Part shown: one piece after another, positions 55,496-64,000 of the stretch
Position numbering within the stretch: the first letter of the stretch is position 1
Layout: each line of letters opens with the position of its first letter
DNA from: Maricaulis maris MCS10
Lineage (GTDB): Bacteria; Pseudomonadota; Alphaproteobacteria; Caulobacterales; Maricaulaceae
NCBI RefSeq assembly: GCF_000014745.1
Contig: NC_008347.1
Span: 3,240,001 to 3,304,000 of the forward strand
DNA: 64,000 nt
Reading direction: 5' to 3'
Position numbers and translations under genes: made by a program
The notes under the pieces: model-generated
Told to the model about the DNA's origin: nothing
The model's input: the letters and a program-made list of their open reading frames with translations, nothing else
Database searches by the model: none

Positions 55496-56442
55496 TGGCG
55501 TGGCGTGTTGCGGTCCAGATGGACCCGATCGAAACAGTCAATGTGGACGCGGATACGACGTTCGCCCTGATGGAAGAGGCGCAGGCGCGCGGGGCGGAGC
55601 TTTTTGTCTACCATCCTGACCAGCTGGCCTGGCAGGAGGGTCGCATCATGGCCCGGGCCCGCCCGGTCAGGGTGAAGCACATCCAGGGGGAGCATGCCGA
55701 CCTGGGCGAGGTGCGCACACTCGATCTGGCGAGCGATGTCGATGTGATCCTGATGCGTCAGGACCCACCCTTTGACATGGCCTATCAGACGGCCGCCCAT
55801 TTGCTCGAAATGCTCAAGGGTCAGACGCTTGTGTTGAATGACCCGTTCTGGGTCCGATCGAGCCCGGAAAAGATCCTGCCGCTTCTCTATCCCGAAATCA
55901 TCCCTCCGACCCTGATCACACGCGATCTGACAGCGCTGACGGGATTTCGGGACCGGCATGAGGACATCATCATCAAGCCGCTCTACGGCAATGGCGGGGC
56001 GGGGGTGTTCCGCCTCAAGCCCGGCGACGGGAATTTCTCTGCTCTGCTCGAGACCTTCTTCGCCCAGTCACGCGAGCCGGTGATCGCTCAGGCTTTCCTT
56101 CCGGCCGTGTCGGCAGGCGACAAGCGCATCCTGATCATAGATGGCGTGCCGGTCGGTGCCATCAACCGCGTACCGCAGAGCGGGCAGACCCGCTCGAACA
56201 TGCATGTCGGCGGCGTAGCCGAGCCATCAGACCTGTCTGACAGCGACATGCGGATATGCGATGCGATTGGCCCCATCCTGAAGGAGCGCGATCTTGTGCT
56301 TGTCGGCATTGATGTGATCGGTGACCGCTTGACCGAGATCAATGTGACCTCGCCAACCGGCGTGCAGGAACTCAAACGCTTTTCCGGCGTCGATGCCTGT
56401 GCCGCCTTTTGGGATGCTGTCGCGCGACGTATCGGTTCCTGA
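55492..56442 (+). CDS. gshB: Glutathione synthetase
   Basis: 316 residues. Ligates gamma-glutamylcysteine and glycine with ATP. N-terminal RVAVQMDPIETVNVDADTTFALMEEAQ, MRQDPPFDMAYQTAAHLLEML (substrate loop), HEDIIIKPLYGNGGAGVFRL (ATP-grasp Lys and Gly loop) and VGIDVIGDRLTEINVTSPTGVQEL with Mg2+-binding residues are conserved. Coupled to the BON gene by a 4-base overlap. A weak hairpin follows at 56447-56461 (ACACG-TTTGA-CGTGT) before a T-rich stretch. Confidence 0.97.
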   Translation: MMAWRVAVQMDPIETVNVDADTTFALMEEAQARGAELFVYHPDQLAWQEGRIMARARPVRVKHIQGEHADLGEVRTLDLASDVDVILMRQDPPFDMAYQTAAHLLEMLKGQTLVLNDPFWVRSSPEKILPLLYPEIIPPTLITRDLTALTGFRDRHEDIIIKPLYGNGGAGVFRLKPGDGNFSALLETFFAQSREPVIAQAFLPAVSAGDKRILIIDGVPVGAINRVPQSGQTRSNMHVGGVAEPSDLSDSDMRICDAIGPILKERDLVLVGIDVIGDRLTEINVTSPTGVQELKRFSGVDACAAFWDAVARRIGS

Positions 56443-56647
56443 AAATACACGTTTGACGTGTTGTTCTAAATCGTGCATGGTTTGTTCCTGTTTTGATCTT
56501 CATGTGATCGATCCTGTGGAAAACCCAACGATGCCGGATGGTTAACGGTATCAACGGTTGGTGCGGGTCGCACGGAAGATCTGGTGGCGGGGCGCAACAC
56601 AGGCGGAACCCTGTGAATCAAAGCCCCGGTATGTCGGGAGAAACAAA

Positions 56648-58177
56648 GTGGCCGCGCGAACGGCATCTGTCGCTTTTCATGGCTCCGAAGCCCGCCTTGT
56701 GGATGTGCAGGTCCAGGTTGCGGGCGGGTCGCAGCCTATCTTTTCCATCGTCGGCCTCGCCGACAAGGCGGTTGCCGAAAGCCGGGAACGGGTACGAGCG
56801 GCATTTTCGGCGCTGGGGTTGTCGCTGCCGTCCAAGCGGCTGATCGTCAATCTGGCACCGGCCGACCAACCCAAGGAAGGCGCGCATTTCGATCTGCCGA
56901 TCGCGATCGGGGTGCTGGCAGAGCTTGATATCCTGCCCAAGGATGTGGCCGAGGACTATCTCGCATTTGGTGAATTGGGGGCGGACGCCCGCATCCGGTC
57001 GGCGCCCGGTGCGCTTCCGGCTGCCGTCGCGGCCCATGCCGATGGCAGGGCGCTTATCTGTCCGGAAGGCTGTGGTCCGGAAGCGGCCTGGGCCGGGGGC
57101 GATCTCGCCATTTTGGCACCGGCTACGCTTATCCAGCTGATCAATCATTTCAAGGGCAGCCAGGTCCTAGACCGGCCCGCCCCCGGCGAATTGATCGAGG
57201 CTGGGCCGGATGTCGACCTGAAACAGGTCAAGGGGCAGGAGGGCGCGAAACGGGCCCTGGAAATAGCTGCTGCCGGTCACCATAACCTGTTGATGATCGG
57301 CCCGCCGGGATCGGGAAAGTCGATGTTGGCGGAACGCCTTCCCGGCTTGCTGCCGCCGCTGACTGCGACGGAGCTGCTGGACGTGTCGATGATCCACTCG
57401 GTCGCCGGCCTGCTGGAACGCGGTCGGTTGACCCGAAATCGACCTTTCAGGGCGCCGCACCACTCGGCCTCCATGGCGGCGATGGTCGGTGGAGGCAGTC
57501 GGGCGAGGCCGGGTGAGGCCTCGCTGGCTCACCGGGGCGTCCTGTTTCTGGACGAATTGCCGGAATTCCATCCACAAGTTCTCGATAGTCTGAGGCAGCC
57601 GCTTGAAACAGGGTCGATCACGGTCGCCCGGGCCAATGCCCATATCGCCTATCCGGCCCGTTTCCAGCTGGTCGCGGCAATGAATCCCTGTCGCTGCGGT
57701 GGCGGCGGCGGGACCGGGGAAACATGCCGTCGCGGTGCACGCTGCGCCATTGACTACCAGGCCAGGATTTCCGGTCCGATGATTGATAGGATCGACTTGC
57801 AGATCAGGGTTCCGCCAGTCACACCCGCCGACTTGGCCCTGCCTGCTCCGCCCGAGGGCACGGCGGAGGCTGCGGCACGTGTGGCTGCGGCCCGGGAGGC
57901 GCAACTCGAGCGCGGCCAGCTGAACGCCCACCTGCCGACCGATCAGCTCGACCATGTCGCGGCTCCGGACCGAGCTGGAGAAGCGCTACTGCAAGAGGCC
58001 GCCCTGCGCCAGTCCCTCACCGCGCGGTCTTACCACCGGATCCTCCGTGTTGCGCGGACCATTGCCGATCTCGATGGCCAGGAAGCCGTGAGGCGGCTGC
58101 ATATTGCCGAGGCCCTGTCCTGCCGGCGTGGCCTTCGTGATGCTCAACAGGCAGGCGCGAAAGCCCTGTCTGGCTGA
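56648..58177 (+). CDS. comM: YifB/ComM family Mg chelatase-like AAA ATPase
   Basis: 509 residues from GTG 56648 (AARTASVAFHGSEARLVDVQVQV), with GGGAG 7 bases upstream; a 30-residue longer frame upstream is not credible. N-terminal ChlI domain, then AAA+ domain with Walker A IGPPGSGKSMLAERLPG, Walker B GVLFLDELPEF and C-terminal Mg_chelatase_C with the Cys pattern MNPCRCGGGGGTGETCRRG. ComM is a hexameric helicase promoting branch migration during natural transformation. An 8/9 DnaA-box-like site lies about 130 bp upstream (56515-56523). Confidence 0.96.
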   Translation: MAARTASVAFHGSEARLVDVQVQVAGGSQPIFSIVGLADKAVAESRERVRAAFSALGLSLPSKRLIVNLAPADQPKEGAHFDLPIAIGVLAELDILPKDVAEDYLAFGELGADARIRSAPGALPAAVAAHADGRALICPEGCGPEAAWAGGDLAILAPATLIQLINHFKGSQVLDRPAPGELIEAGPDVDLKQVKGQEGAKRALEIAAAGHHNLLMIGPPGSGKSMLAERLPGLLPPLTATELLDVSMIHSVAGLLERGRLTRNRPFRAPHHSASMAAMVGGGSRARPGEASLAHRGVLFLDELPEFHPQVLDSLRQPLETGSITVARANAHIAYPARFQLVAAMNPCRCGGGGGTGETCRRGARCAIDYQARISGPMIDRIDLQIRVPPVTPADLALPAPPEGTAEAAARVAAAREAQLERGQLNAHLPTDQLDHVAAPDRAGEALLQEAALRQSLTARSYHRILRVARTIADLDGQEAVRRLHIAEALSCRRGLRDAQQAGAKALSG

Positions 58178-58356
58178 AGGTTTGCCGCGTGCTTTATCGG
58201 TCGCCGGTCGGGATATGGGCTGTCGGGTCCCCATTGAGCTCGGGCGATGAACGGTGATGGCCGCTTGTGACCGGGCAGCAGTGCCCCAACCGCCTGGACC
58301 CATGTTGGCTGTGGCATAACGCGTACGGGTTTAGCGGGCGCATCACAGGCCGCCCC

Positions 58357-58524
58357 GTTGAACTCCCACCGTTGAACTCCCACGGTTGAACTCCCGGCGC
58401 TGCAATCCTGTCGTTGAAGCCCCGTCCCCTCAGCCCGGTCCCCACAGTCCCGTCCGTTCAGCCCCGTCCTCGAAGCCCCGTCCCGTCAGCCCCGTCACTG
58501 AGGCCCGGGCGACGAAGCCGTGTC
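58357..58524. repeat. 14-bp minisatellite, about 12 degenerate units
   Basis: Twelve contiguous 14-bp units end to end: for example GTTGAACTCCCACC (58357), GTTGAAGCCCCGTC (58413), CGTTCAGCCCCGTC (58455) and CCGTCAGCCCCGTC (58483). Shared core is roughly TSARSYCCCGKC. The period is not a multiple of 3 and no gene spans it. It lies between comM and the hybrid kinase. The first three units are nearly identical; later ones drift. The rest of the 375-bp gap (58178-58356) shows nothing recognisable. Confidence 0.85.
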
Positions 58525-58552
58525 GCCGACGCTTCATTAACCCGGACAGGTT

Positions 58553-60559
58553 ATGACCGTAGCGGATCGTATTCGAGGACAGGGCATGGCTGACGAGCCA
58601 GGAGACCGCGGATCAGCGAATGAATTGCCGGACCCGCCTGTCGGGGCGGACGGCGCTGTTTGCACGCGCGCGGGTGAGGCCGAAGCCTCCAGTCCTTCCA
58701 ATGCCGGTGTGAACCCGGGCGAGACCGGGCCCGGCTTTGCATCGGGCCCGTCCTTGCCGACCGGATTGGACACCCTTCTCCTGACTGCGCTCGATGCAAC
58801 CGGCGAACTCATTCTGGTGCGCGGCAATGGCGGCCAGGTCCGCTATGTCAATTCGGCCTTCCTGACCGCTTTCGGCGGTGAACGTGATGATTGGGTCGGC
58901 CGCTGGTTTTCGGTCGCACCCCCTGTCACCGCACAGAATTCCCGTCGATACGAAATGCTGATGCGAACCCGTAAGGGGGCCATCTGGATCGAGTGGGATG
59001 AACGCCTTCTTCCGGATGGCGCCGGTGTCATCTCGGTCGGGCGCGACGTAACCAGCCGCCGCGCGGCCCATGAAGACCTGGAAGCATCCCAGCGCGCCAA
59101 GTCTCTGTTCTTTGCTGCAGTGACCCACGAGCTGCGCACACCGCTCGCCGGGGCGCTGGGCGTATCGCGACTGCTTGAAGGCACCGCGTTGAAGCCCGAC
59201 CAAGCCGACTATGTCCGCTCGATAGCGGCTTCGGCTGACCATGCGCTGGCCATGGTCGACGACATTCTCGACCTGTCACGCCTGGAAGCCGGTCGTCTGG
59301 AATTGCGGCCCGAAACCGTCGATATCGCGGAGCTGGTCCGGGAGACCGTCGAACTGGCTGCTCCGCGCGCGCAGGAGAAAGCCCTGGAGATCGGGGTGGT
59401 CCACGCGTTCGGCGCGCCGACGCGGGTCACGGGCGACGCGGCCCGGCTCAAACAGATCCTCTATAATCTGATCGGCAATGCGGTGAAGTTTACCGCGGCC
59501 GGCGGGGTTCGCATCGATATAACCAACGCGCCGGACAGCGAGGGCCGCGACCGCCTCGCCCTGTCGGTCAGCGATACCGGCCCCGGTATATCCGAAGCCG
59601 ACCAGGAAAGCCTGTTCGAGCATTTCGAGCGCGGTGCGGCCGAGCGCGACGGGGCTGAGAGCGGCGCCGGGCTGGGCCTTGCCATGGTCCGACGCCTCGC
59701 CGACGCCATGAACAGCGCCATGGGGGTGGAAAGTCGCCTGGGCGAGGGAGCCCGCTTCTGGCTGATCTTCGATCTGCCTGTTCTCGCGCTGCGAACCGAT
59801 ACTCCTTTGGCCGGTCGCCGGCTTTCCGTAGCCAGCGACAATGTGATCCTGCGCGATAGCCTGTGTGACCAGCTGATCGCACTGGGTGCAAAGGTCATTG
59901 TTCTGGATGGTCCCCTTGCCCTGTCCAGGGCGGTTGATACCGATCTGATCTGGGATGCGGACTGGGCTGGCGCTGCGCCGGCAACCCGATCCTGGCAATT
60001 GGTTACGCCGGCAGAAAAGGCCAAGCGCCCGGATCTGGTCGTTGGCGGAGACTCCAACTGGTTCGTCAAGCCGGTGCGAGCCGGGACGCTGGCCGCCCAA
60101 TTGGGTAATCCAGCTGGCATCGGCCAGATGCACGCCCCTGGAGCCAGTGCCCGGCGCCGCTTCCAGGCGGACCTGTCCAGCCTCCGCATTCTGGTTGCAG
60201 AAGACGATCCGGTAAACGCGCTGATTGCCCGTAAGTCTCTGGAACGTCTGGGTGTCGATGTTTCGCCCGTGGACCGGGGCGATACCGCACTGGAGGCGCT
60301 GCAGGCCGGGGGTTTTGATGCCGCCCTCCTCGATCAACGCATGCCGGGTCTCGATGGCCCCGATGTCGCACGCCAGGCACGCGAGGCCGGCTGCCATCTG
60401 CCGCTGATCGCCCTTACCGCCAATGACAGCGAAGCAGACCGCAAGCTCTGCCTGGCAGCCGGGATGGACGAATTCCTCACCAAACCGCTCGACGCCGACA
60501 AGCTGGCCGACATCCTCACCCGCTTGTGCCGCCCCGGAAACCGCGCCAGCATGGGCTGA
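58553..60559 (+). CDS. Soluble hybrid histidine kinase (PAS, HisKA, HATPase, receiver)
   Basis: 668 residues, ATG 58553 (a second ATG at 58586 is possible). No membrane segment. PAS-like region about residues 65-165, HisKA with HELRTPLAGALGVSRLLEG (His192), HATPase with NLIGNAVKFTAAGG, SVSDTGPGISE and GAGLGLAMVRRLAD, a degenerate receiver-like region about 418-515, and a complete C-terminal receiver (RILVAEDDPVN ... phospho-acceptor in LLDQRMPG, about Asp594). No Hpt domain, so phosphate must pass to another protein. The N-terminal ~70 residues are Gly/Pro-rich and disordered-looking. Confidence 0.92.
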   Translation: MTVADRIRGQGMADEPGDRGSANELPDPPVGADGAVCTRAGEAEASSPSNAGVNPGETGPGFASGPSLPTGLDTLLLTALDATGELILVRGNGGQVRYVNSAFLTAFGGERDDWVGRWFSVAPPVTAQNSRRYEMLMRTRKGAIWIEWDERLLPDGAGVISVGRDVTSRRAAHEDLEASQRAKSLFFAAVTHELRTPLAGALGVSRLLEGTALKPDQADYVRSIAASADHALAMVDDILDLSRLEAGRLELRPETVDIAELVRETVELAAPRAQEKALEIGVVHAFGAPTRVTGDAARLKQILYNLIGNAVKFTAAGGVRIDITNAPDSEGRDRLALSVSDTGPGISEADQESLFEHFERGAAERDGAESGAGLGLAMVRRLADAMNSAMGVESRLGEGARFWLIFDLPVLALRTDTPLAGRRLSVASDNVILRDSLCDQLIALGAKVIVLDGPLALSRAVDTDLIWDADWAGAAPATRSWQLVTPAEKAKRPDLVVGGDSNWFVKPVRAGTLAAQLGNPAGIGQMHAPGASARRRFQADLSSLRILVAEDDPVNALIARKSLERLGVDVSPVDRGDTALEALQAGGFDAALLDQRMPGLDGPDVARQAREAGCHLPLIALTANDSEADRKLCLAAGMDEFLTKPLDADKLADILTRLCRPGNRASMG

Positions 60560-60588
60560 CATCGTCCCCCTGCCGAAGTGGTAAGCTA

Positions 60589-62208
60589 ATGTCCAACTTC
60601 CGAGAAACTGCCGGCGTCGCGGGGCAGCGCACTTTCATGCAATCCCTTGTCGTCTATGCGACGCCGGTCATGATCTCGATGTTGATCCTGGGTTTTGCGT
60701 CCGGGCTCCCACTCTACATGGTTTTCCAGAAGTTATCCTACTGGCTCCGCGATGCCGGGATAGATCGTTCGACCATCGGTTTCTTTTACTTTGTCACACT
60801 GGCCTACACTCTCAAATGGTTGTGGGCCCCGGTCGTCGACCGGGTCAAAATACCCCTTCTGTCCAAGCGACTCGGCACTCGACGGGCATGGATGGTCACC
60901 GCAATCGCTGGGACGGTCATCGCGCTCGGGTTTGTCGCGACGACGGACCCTACAGGGGCATCCTATCGCCGTGACGACACGGGCATGCGACTGGCCCAGA
61001 TCGAAGTGGGCGAATATCAGGTACTTTTGGACTCACTGGCGACCGCCGAAGCCGACCCGGATCGAAGTGCCGGTGATGTCATTGGCAATGTGATCCACCC
61101 GGTCGAGGCGGTTCTGGACGAATTTGGCGCTCAGGTGGTGGAGTTACCGGAAGAAGAGTACCGACGCTTGTTGTCGCTTGTGAGAGAAGACGAGCACTTT
61201 GAGGCCCTCTCCGTATTTCGAACTCTCGCGACCCTGCTTCCGATCGCTATTGCGGCATTGCTGCTGGCATACTCCGGCGCGACCCTGGATGTGGCGATTG
61301 ATGCATGGCGGATCGAGTCGGCATCCAACGACATGCAAGCGACGATGGCGGCCGCGTACTCCTTTGGCTACCGAATCGCCTACATGACGTCCGGCCTGGG
61401 TTTGGCGATATCCGAATGGTCCAACTGGCATGTTTCTTTTCTTGTCATGGCTGCCGCGATGGCAATCTCGGCCGGCCTGGTGTTTTTCATGAAGGAACCA
61501 AAGGCCGGTGTTGGACGCCGGGCCCTTGAGGGCAGTTTCGGGGTGAAGGTCGTCAATGCCGTGTGGCAGCCCTTCAAGGACTTCTTCGCCCGCCTCGGTT
61601 GGTGGATCATCCCTGTTGTCGCGCTGATCTCGCTCTATCGAATCAGTGACTTCACCATGGGGGTGATGGCGTCGCCCTTGTATTCAGACCTTGAATTCGA
61701 TCGCGCTGTCGTTGGCGGCATACAGGCAGGACCCGGCCTTGCGGCGACGATGTTTGGACTGTTTGTGGGCGGTGTGACGGCACTGCGGATCGGCATGATG
61801 CGGGCCTTGGTTATAGGGCTGGTCATCACACTTGTGACAAACGGCGCCTATGCTTGGCTGGCCGCGACCGCGCAGCCCGACGAGAGTTGGAAACTGCTGA
61901 TCGCGATCGTTGGGGACAATCTGGCCGGCGGCTTTGTCACAACGGTCTTCATCGCATATCTGTCGAGCTTGGTTGATCCCGCAAGTGCGGCGACCCAGTA
62001 CGCGTGGGTTAGCTCATTCTACGCCCTGTTCGCGAAGTTTCTGTCGGGTTTTTCGGGCGTACTGGCGGACGCCGTCGGCTGGGTTGCCTTCTTTGTAATC
62101 ACGGCGGCCTGGACCATTCCGGCGGCCATCCTTCTTGCCGTCGTCATCCGGTTCGGACCGGCAGCCGCAAGAGGCGAACACAAATTCGCGGAACGACAGA
62201 CAGAATAG
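60589..62208 (+). CDS. AmpG-like MFS permease with an inserted loop
   Basis: 539 residues from ATG 60589. Major facilitator of the AmpG/acetyl-CoA-transporter type: PVMISMLILGFASGLPLYMVFQKLSYWLRDAGIDRSTIGFF and YTLKWLWAPVVDRVKIPLL are AmpG signatures. Between membrane segments near residues 118 and 210 there is a roughly 90-residue polar, acidic insertion (RRDDTGMRLAQIEVGEYQVL and downstream) not seen in E. coli AmpG. AmpG imports anhydro-muropeptides for wall recycling, fitting the mltA at 22 kb; substrate here is inferred. Converges on the malic enzyme gene. Confidence 0.85.
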   Translation: MSNFRETAGVAGQRTFMQSLVVYATPVMISMLILGFASGLPLYMVFQKLSYWLRDAGIDRSTIGFFYFVTLAYTLKWLWAPVVDRVKIPLLSKRLGTRRAWMVTAIAGTVIALGFVATTDPTGASYRRDDTGMRLAQIEVGEYQVLLDSLATAEADPDRSAGDVIGNVIHPVEAVLDEFGAQVVELPEEEYRRLLSLVREDEHFEALSVFRTLATLLPIAIAALLLAYSGATLDVAIDAWRIESASNDMQATMAAAYSFGYRIAYMTSGLGLAISEWSNWHVSFLVMAAAMAISAGLVFFMKEPKAGVGRRALEGSFGVKVVNAVWQPFKDFFARLGWWIIPVVALISLYRISDFTMGVMASPLYSDLEFDRAVVGGIQAGPGLAATMFGLFVGGVTALRIGMMRALVIGLVITLVTNGAYAWLAATAQPDESWKLLIAIVGDNLAGGFVTTVFIAYLSSLVDPASAATQYAWVSSFYALFAKFLSGFSGVLADAVGWVAFFVITAAWTIPAAILLAVVIRFGPAAARGEHKFAERQTE

Positions 62209-62217
62209 CCCTGACCC

Positions 62218-64000
62218 CTACTCCGACAGTCCGCTCTCCACATCATGCTTGTCCGGATCATAGGCCGCCAAGGCGGCCAGCGTGGTGATCTCTGAGACCG
62301 AGGCACCGAGCCGCGCGATCTGGACCGGTTTCTCGACGCCGACCAGCATCGGGCCGATCACCGTGGCGCCGCCCGCCATGCGCAAAAGCTTGGTGGCGAT
62401 CGAGGCCGAGTGGATGGCGGGCATGACCAGAACGTTTGCCGGGCCCTTCAGTCGGGAGAAGGGGTAGAGGAAGCGGTGGGACGGATCGAGCGCGACATCG
62501 ACATTCATCTCGCCCTCGTATTCAAAGTCGACGCCCCGCTCGTCAAGGATCTCGACGGCCCGGCGCAGCTTGTCCGAGCGATCGCCGGATGGATTGCCGA
62601 AGGTCGAATAGGACAGGAAGGCGACACGCGGCGTGAAGCCAAACCCCTTGGCCGCGGCTGCTGTTTCGATGGCGATGTCCGCCAGCGCTTCTTCGTCCGG
62701 GAATTCCGCGATATTGGTGTCGGCGATGAACAGGGTGCGGTTCTTGGCCAGGGCTATCGACATACCCATGACACGTTGGCCCTCGGCCGGGTCGAGGACT
62801 TGTGAAACATCATCCAGGGCTGCGCCATAGGAGCGTGTCGTACCAGTGACCATTCCGTCGGCATCGCCCAGCTTGACCATGCAGGCGGAGAAGACGTTGC
62901 GGTCATTATTGACCAGGCGTTGCACGTCGCGCTTGAGATAGCCCTTGCGCTGCAGGCGGCCGTACAGAAAGTCGGAATAGTCGGCATTGCGGTCGGACAG
63001 GCGGGCATTGACGATTTCGATCGCGTCCTCCGGCACGCCGACCAGACGCATGTTGGCGCGGGTGATTTCCTCGCGCCCGACCAGTACCGCCTTGCCAAGC
63101 TCCTGGTTCTGGAAGGCGTAGGCCGCGCGGATGACGGCGGGTTCCTCGCCTTCGGCAAAAACGATGCGGCGACCATGACCCATGACCGCGCCCTGGATCC
63201 GCTGCAGCAGGGCGGCTGTCGGGTCGAGGCGGCGGGCCAGCGAGGCGCGATAGGCCGCCATGTCCGGGATCGGCTTGCGGGCGACGCCCGTGTCCATCGC
63301 GGCCTGCGCCACATAGGGCGGGACATAGGAGATCAGGCGCGGATCAAAGGGTGACGGGATGATGTAGTTCCGGCCAAAACTCGGTCGAGCGCCGTGATAG
63401 GCTGCGGCGACCTCATCGGGCACGTCTTCCTTGGCGAGGGCCGCCAGGGCTTGTGCCGCGGCGATCTTCATCTCCTCATTGATCGTCCGCGCCCGAACGT
63501 CCAGCGCGCCGCGGAAGATATAGGGAAAGCCGAGGACATTGTTGACCTGGTTGGGATAGTCCGACCGACCGGTGGCGACGATGGCATCCTCGCGCACAGC
63601 GCGGGCATCTTCCGGCGTGATCTCCGGGTCCGGATTGGCCATCGCAAAGATGATCGGATCCTTGGCCATGGTCTTGACCATGTCCTGGGTCAGGGCGCCG
63701 GCGACTGACAGGCCGAGGAAGCAATCGGCTCCGTCGACAGCCTCGGCGAGGCTGCGTTTATCGGTCTGGACGGCATGGGCGGCCTTCCACTGGTTCAGAT
63801 TGTCGCGTTCGCTGTGGATCACGCCCTTGCTGTCACACAGGATGGCATTGTCCGGGTGAACGCCCATGGCCTTGAGCAGTTCGAGCACGGCAATACCCGC
63901 CGCGCCGGCGCCATTGACCACGACGGTCAGGTCCTCGATGCGGCGATCGGTCAGCTCGCAGGCATTGATGATGCCGGCGGCGGAAATGATGGCCGTACCA
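62218..64000 (-). CDS. maeB: NADP-dependent malic enzyme with phosphotransacetylase-like domain (5' end outside window)
   Basis: About 594 residues visible; the frame continues past the right edge (TAIISAAGIINACELTDRRI precedes VVVNGAGAAGIAVLELL). Malate to pyruvate with NADP+. NAD(P)-binding GAGAAGIAVLELLKAMG and VNNVLGFPYIFRGALDVRA (malic enzyme) are followed by a phosphotransacetylase-like C-terminal domain (HGRRIVFAEGEEPAVIRAAYAFQ, MLVGVEKPVQIARLGASVSEI). This fused layout is typical of MaeB; the C-terminal domain is usually regulatory and lacks transacetylase activity. Confidence 0.97.
   Translation of the reverse strand, partial: GTAIISAAGIINACELTDRRIEDLTVVVNGAGAAGIAVLELLKAMGVHPDNAILCDSKGVIHSERDNLNQWKAAHAVQTDKRSLAEAVDGADCFLGLSVAGALTQDMVKTMAKDPIIFAMANPDPEITPEDARAVREDAIVATGRSDYPNQVNNVLGFPYIFRGALDVRARTINEEMKIAAAQALAALAKEDVPDEVAAAYHGARPSFGRNYIIPSPFDPRLISYVPPYVAQAAMDTGVARKPIPDMAAYRASLARRLDPTAALLQRIQGAVMGHGRRIVFAEGEEPAVIRAAYAFQNQELGKAVLVGREEITRANMRLVGVPEDAIEIVNARLSDRNADYSDFLYGRLQRKGYLKRDVQRLVNNDRNVFSACMVKLGDADGMVTGTTRSYGAALDDVSQVLDPAEGQRVMGMSIALAKNRTLFIADTNIAEFPDEEALADIAIETAAAAKGFGFTPRVAFLSYSTFGNPSGDRSDKLRRAVEILDERGVDFEYEGEMNVDVALDPSHRFLYPFSRLKGPANVLVMPAIHSASIATKLLRMAGGATVIGPMLVGVEKPVQIARLGASVSEITTLAALAAYDPDKHDVESGLSE

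Noticed and set aside
56447-56461. Rho-independent terminator after gshB
   Set aside because: The stem is only 5 bp and the following T-stretch is interrupted, so it is mentioned but not called.
56515-56523. DnaA box upstream of comM
   Set aside because: TGTGGAAAA is an 8/9 match but isolated; a single 9-mer of this quality is expected by chance in 64 kb.
59276-60562. 428-residue open frame on the minus strand
   Set aside because: Antisense to the hybrid kinase, without family features.

Overview
The window is the replication-origin region of an alphaproteobacterial chromosome. It looks like a stalked or prosthecate lineage of the Caulobacterales/Maricaulales type, with Maricaulis-like bacteria the best guess; the genus is inferred from gene order and protein character only. 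The DNA is GC-rich, genes are tightly packed, and many neighbours share 1-4 bp stop/start overlaps. No rRNA, tRNA, CRISPR array, insertion sequence or prophage was recognised.

Left part (1-16.6 kb): the 3' end of leuS, lptE and holA run rightward and meet the leftward block mnmE-mnmG-rsmG-parA-parB. Two perfect 16-bp parS palindromes lie here, one inside rsmG and one between mnmG and mnmE. Next come a small DUF6489-type protein, a LytTR-type membrane regulator, a glutathione transferase, a glycerophosphodiester phosphodiesterase lipoprotein, a quinone oxidoreductase, rho, and the haem genes hemJ-hemH-hemE. At 16.59-17.03 kb, between divergent hemE and ppsR, is a 444-bp AT-richer gap with DnaA-box-like and CtrA-like sites. 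This is the position of the origin in Caulobacter and is called oriC. Genes flanking it mostly point away from it.

Right of the origin (17-31.8 kb): ppsR-maf-aroE-coaE-dnaQ, secB, a Tim44-like protein, mltA, an Smr protein, then hslU and hslV separated by three unrelated genes. A membrane GGDEF-EAL protein, adenosine kinase and an ATP-grasp protein follow. A roughly 560-bp non-coding stretch carries a REP-like double palindrome.

32-47.7 kb: nth, a LysE exporter, an Ada-type DNA repair protein, gloA, a WYL regulator, a one-mismatch parS-like site, dapB, and the chaperone block dnaJ-(FkbM methyltransferase)-dnaK, alkB, a glutamate-synthase-like protein, grpE-hrcA and rph.

47.7-64 kb: a secreted esterase of differing composition, a candidate structured RNA, an XRE/DUF2975/38-aa peptide cluster, rdgB-hemW, an LppC-type lipoprotein whose start codon overlaps that of divergent rsmI, then yraN, a BON lipoprotein, gshB, comM, a 12-unit 14-bp minisatellite, a soluble hybrid histidine kinase, an AmpG-like permease with a large inserted loop, and the 3' part of a malic enzyme-phosphotransacetylase gene.

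Most genes are ordinary housekeeping genes. The less explained items are the structured RNA, the minisatellite, the split hslVU, the FkbM gene inside the dnaK-dnaJ unit, the 38-aa peptide and the outlying parS-like site.
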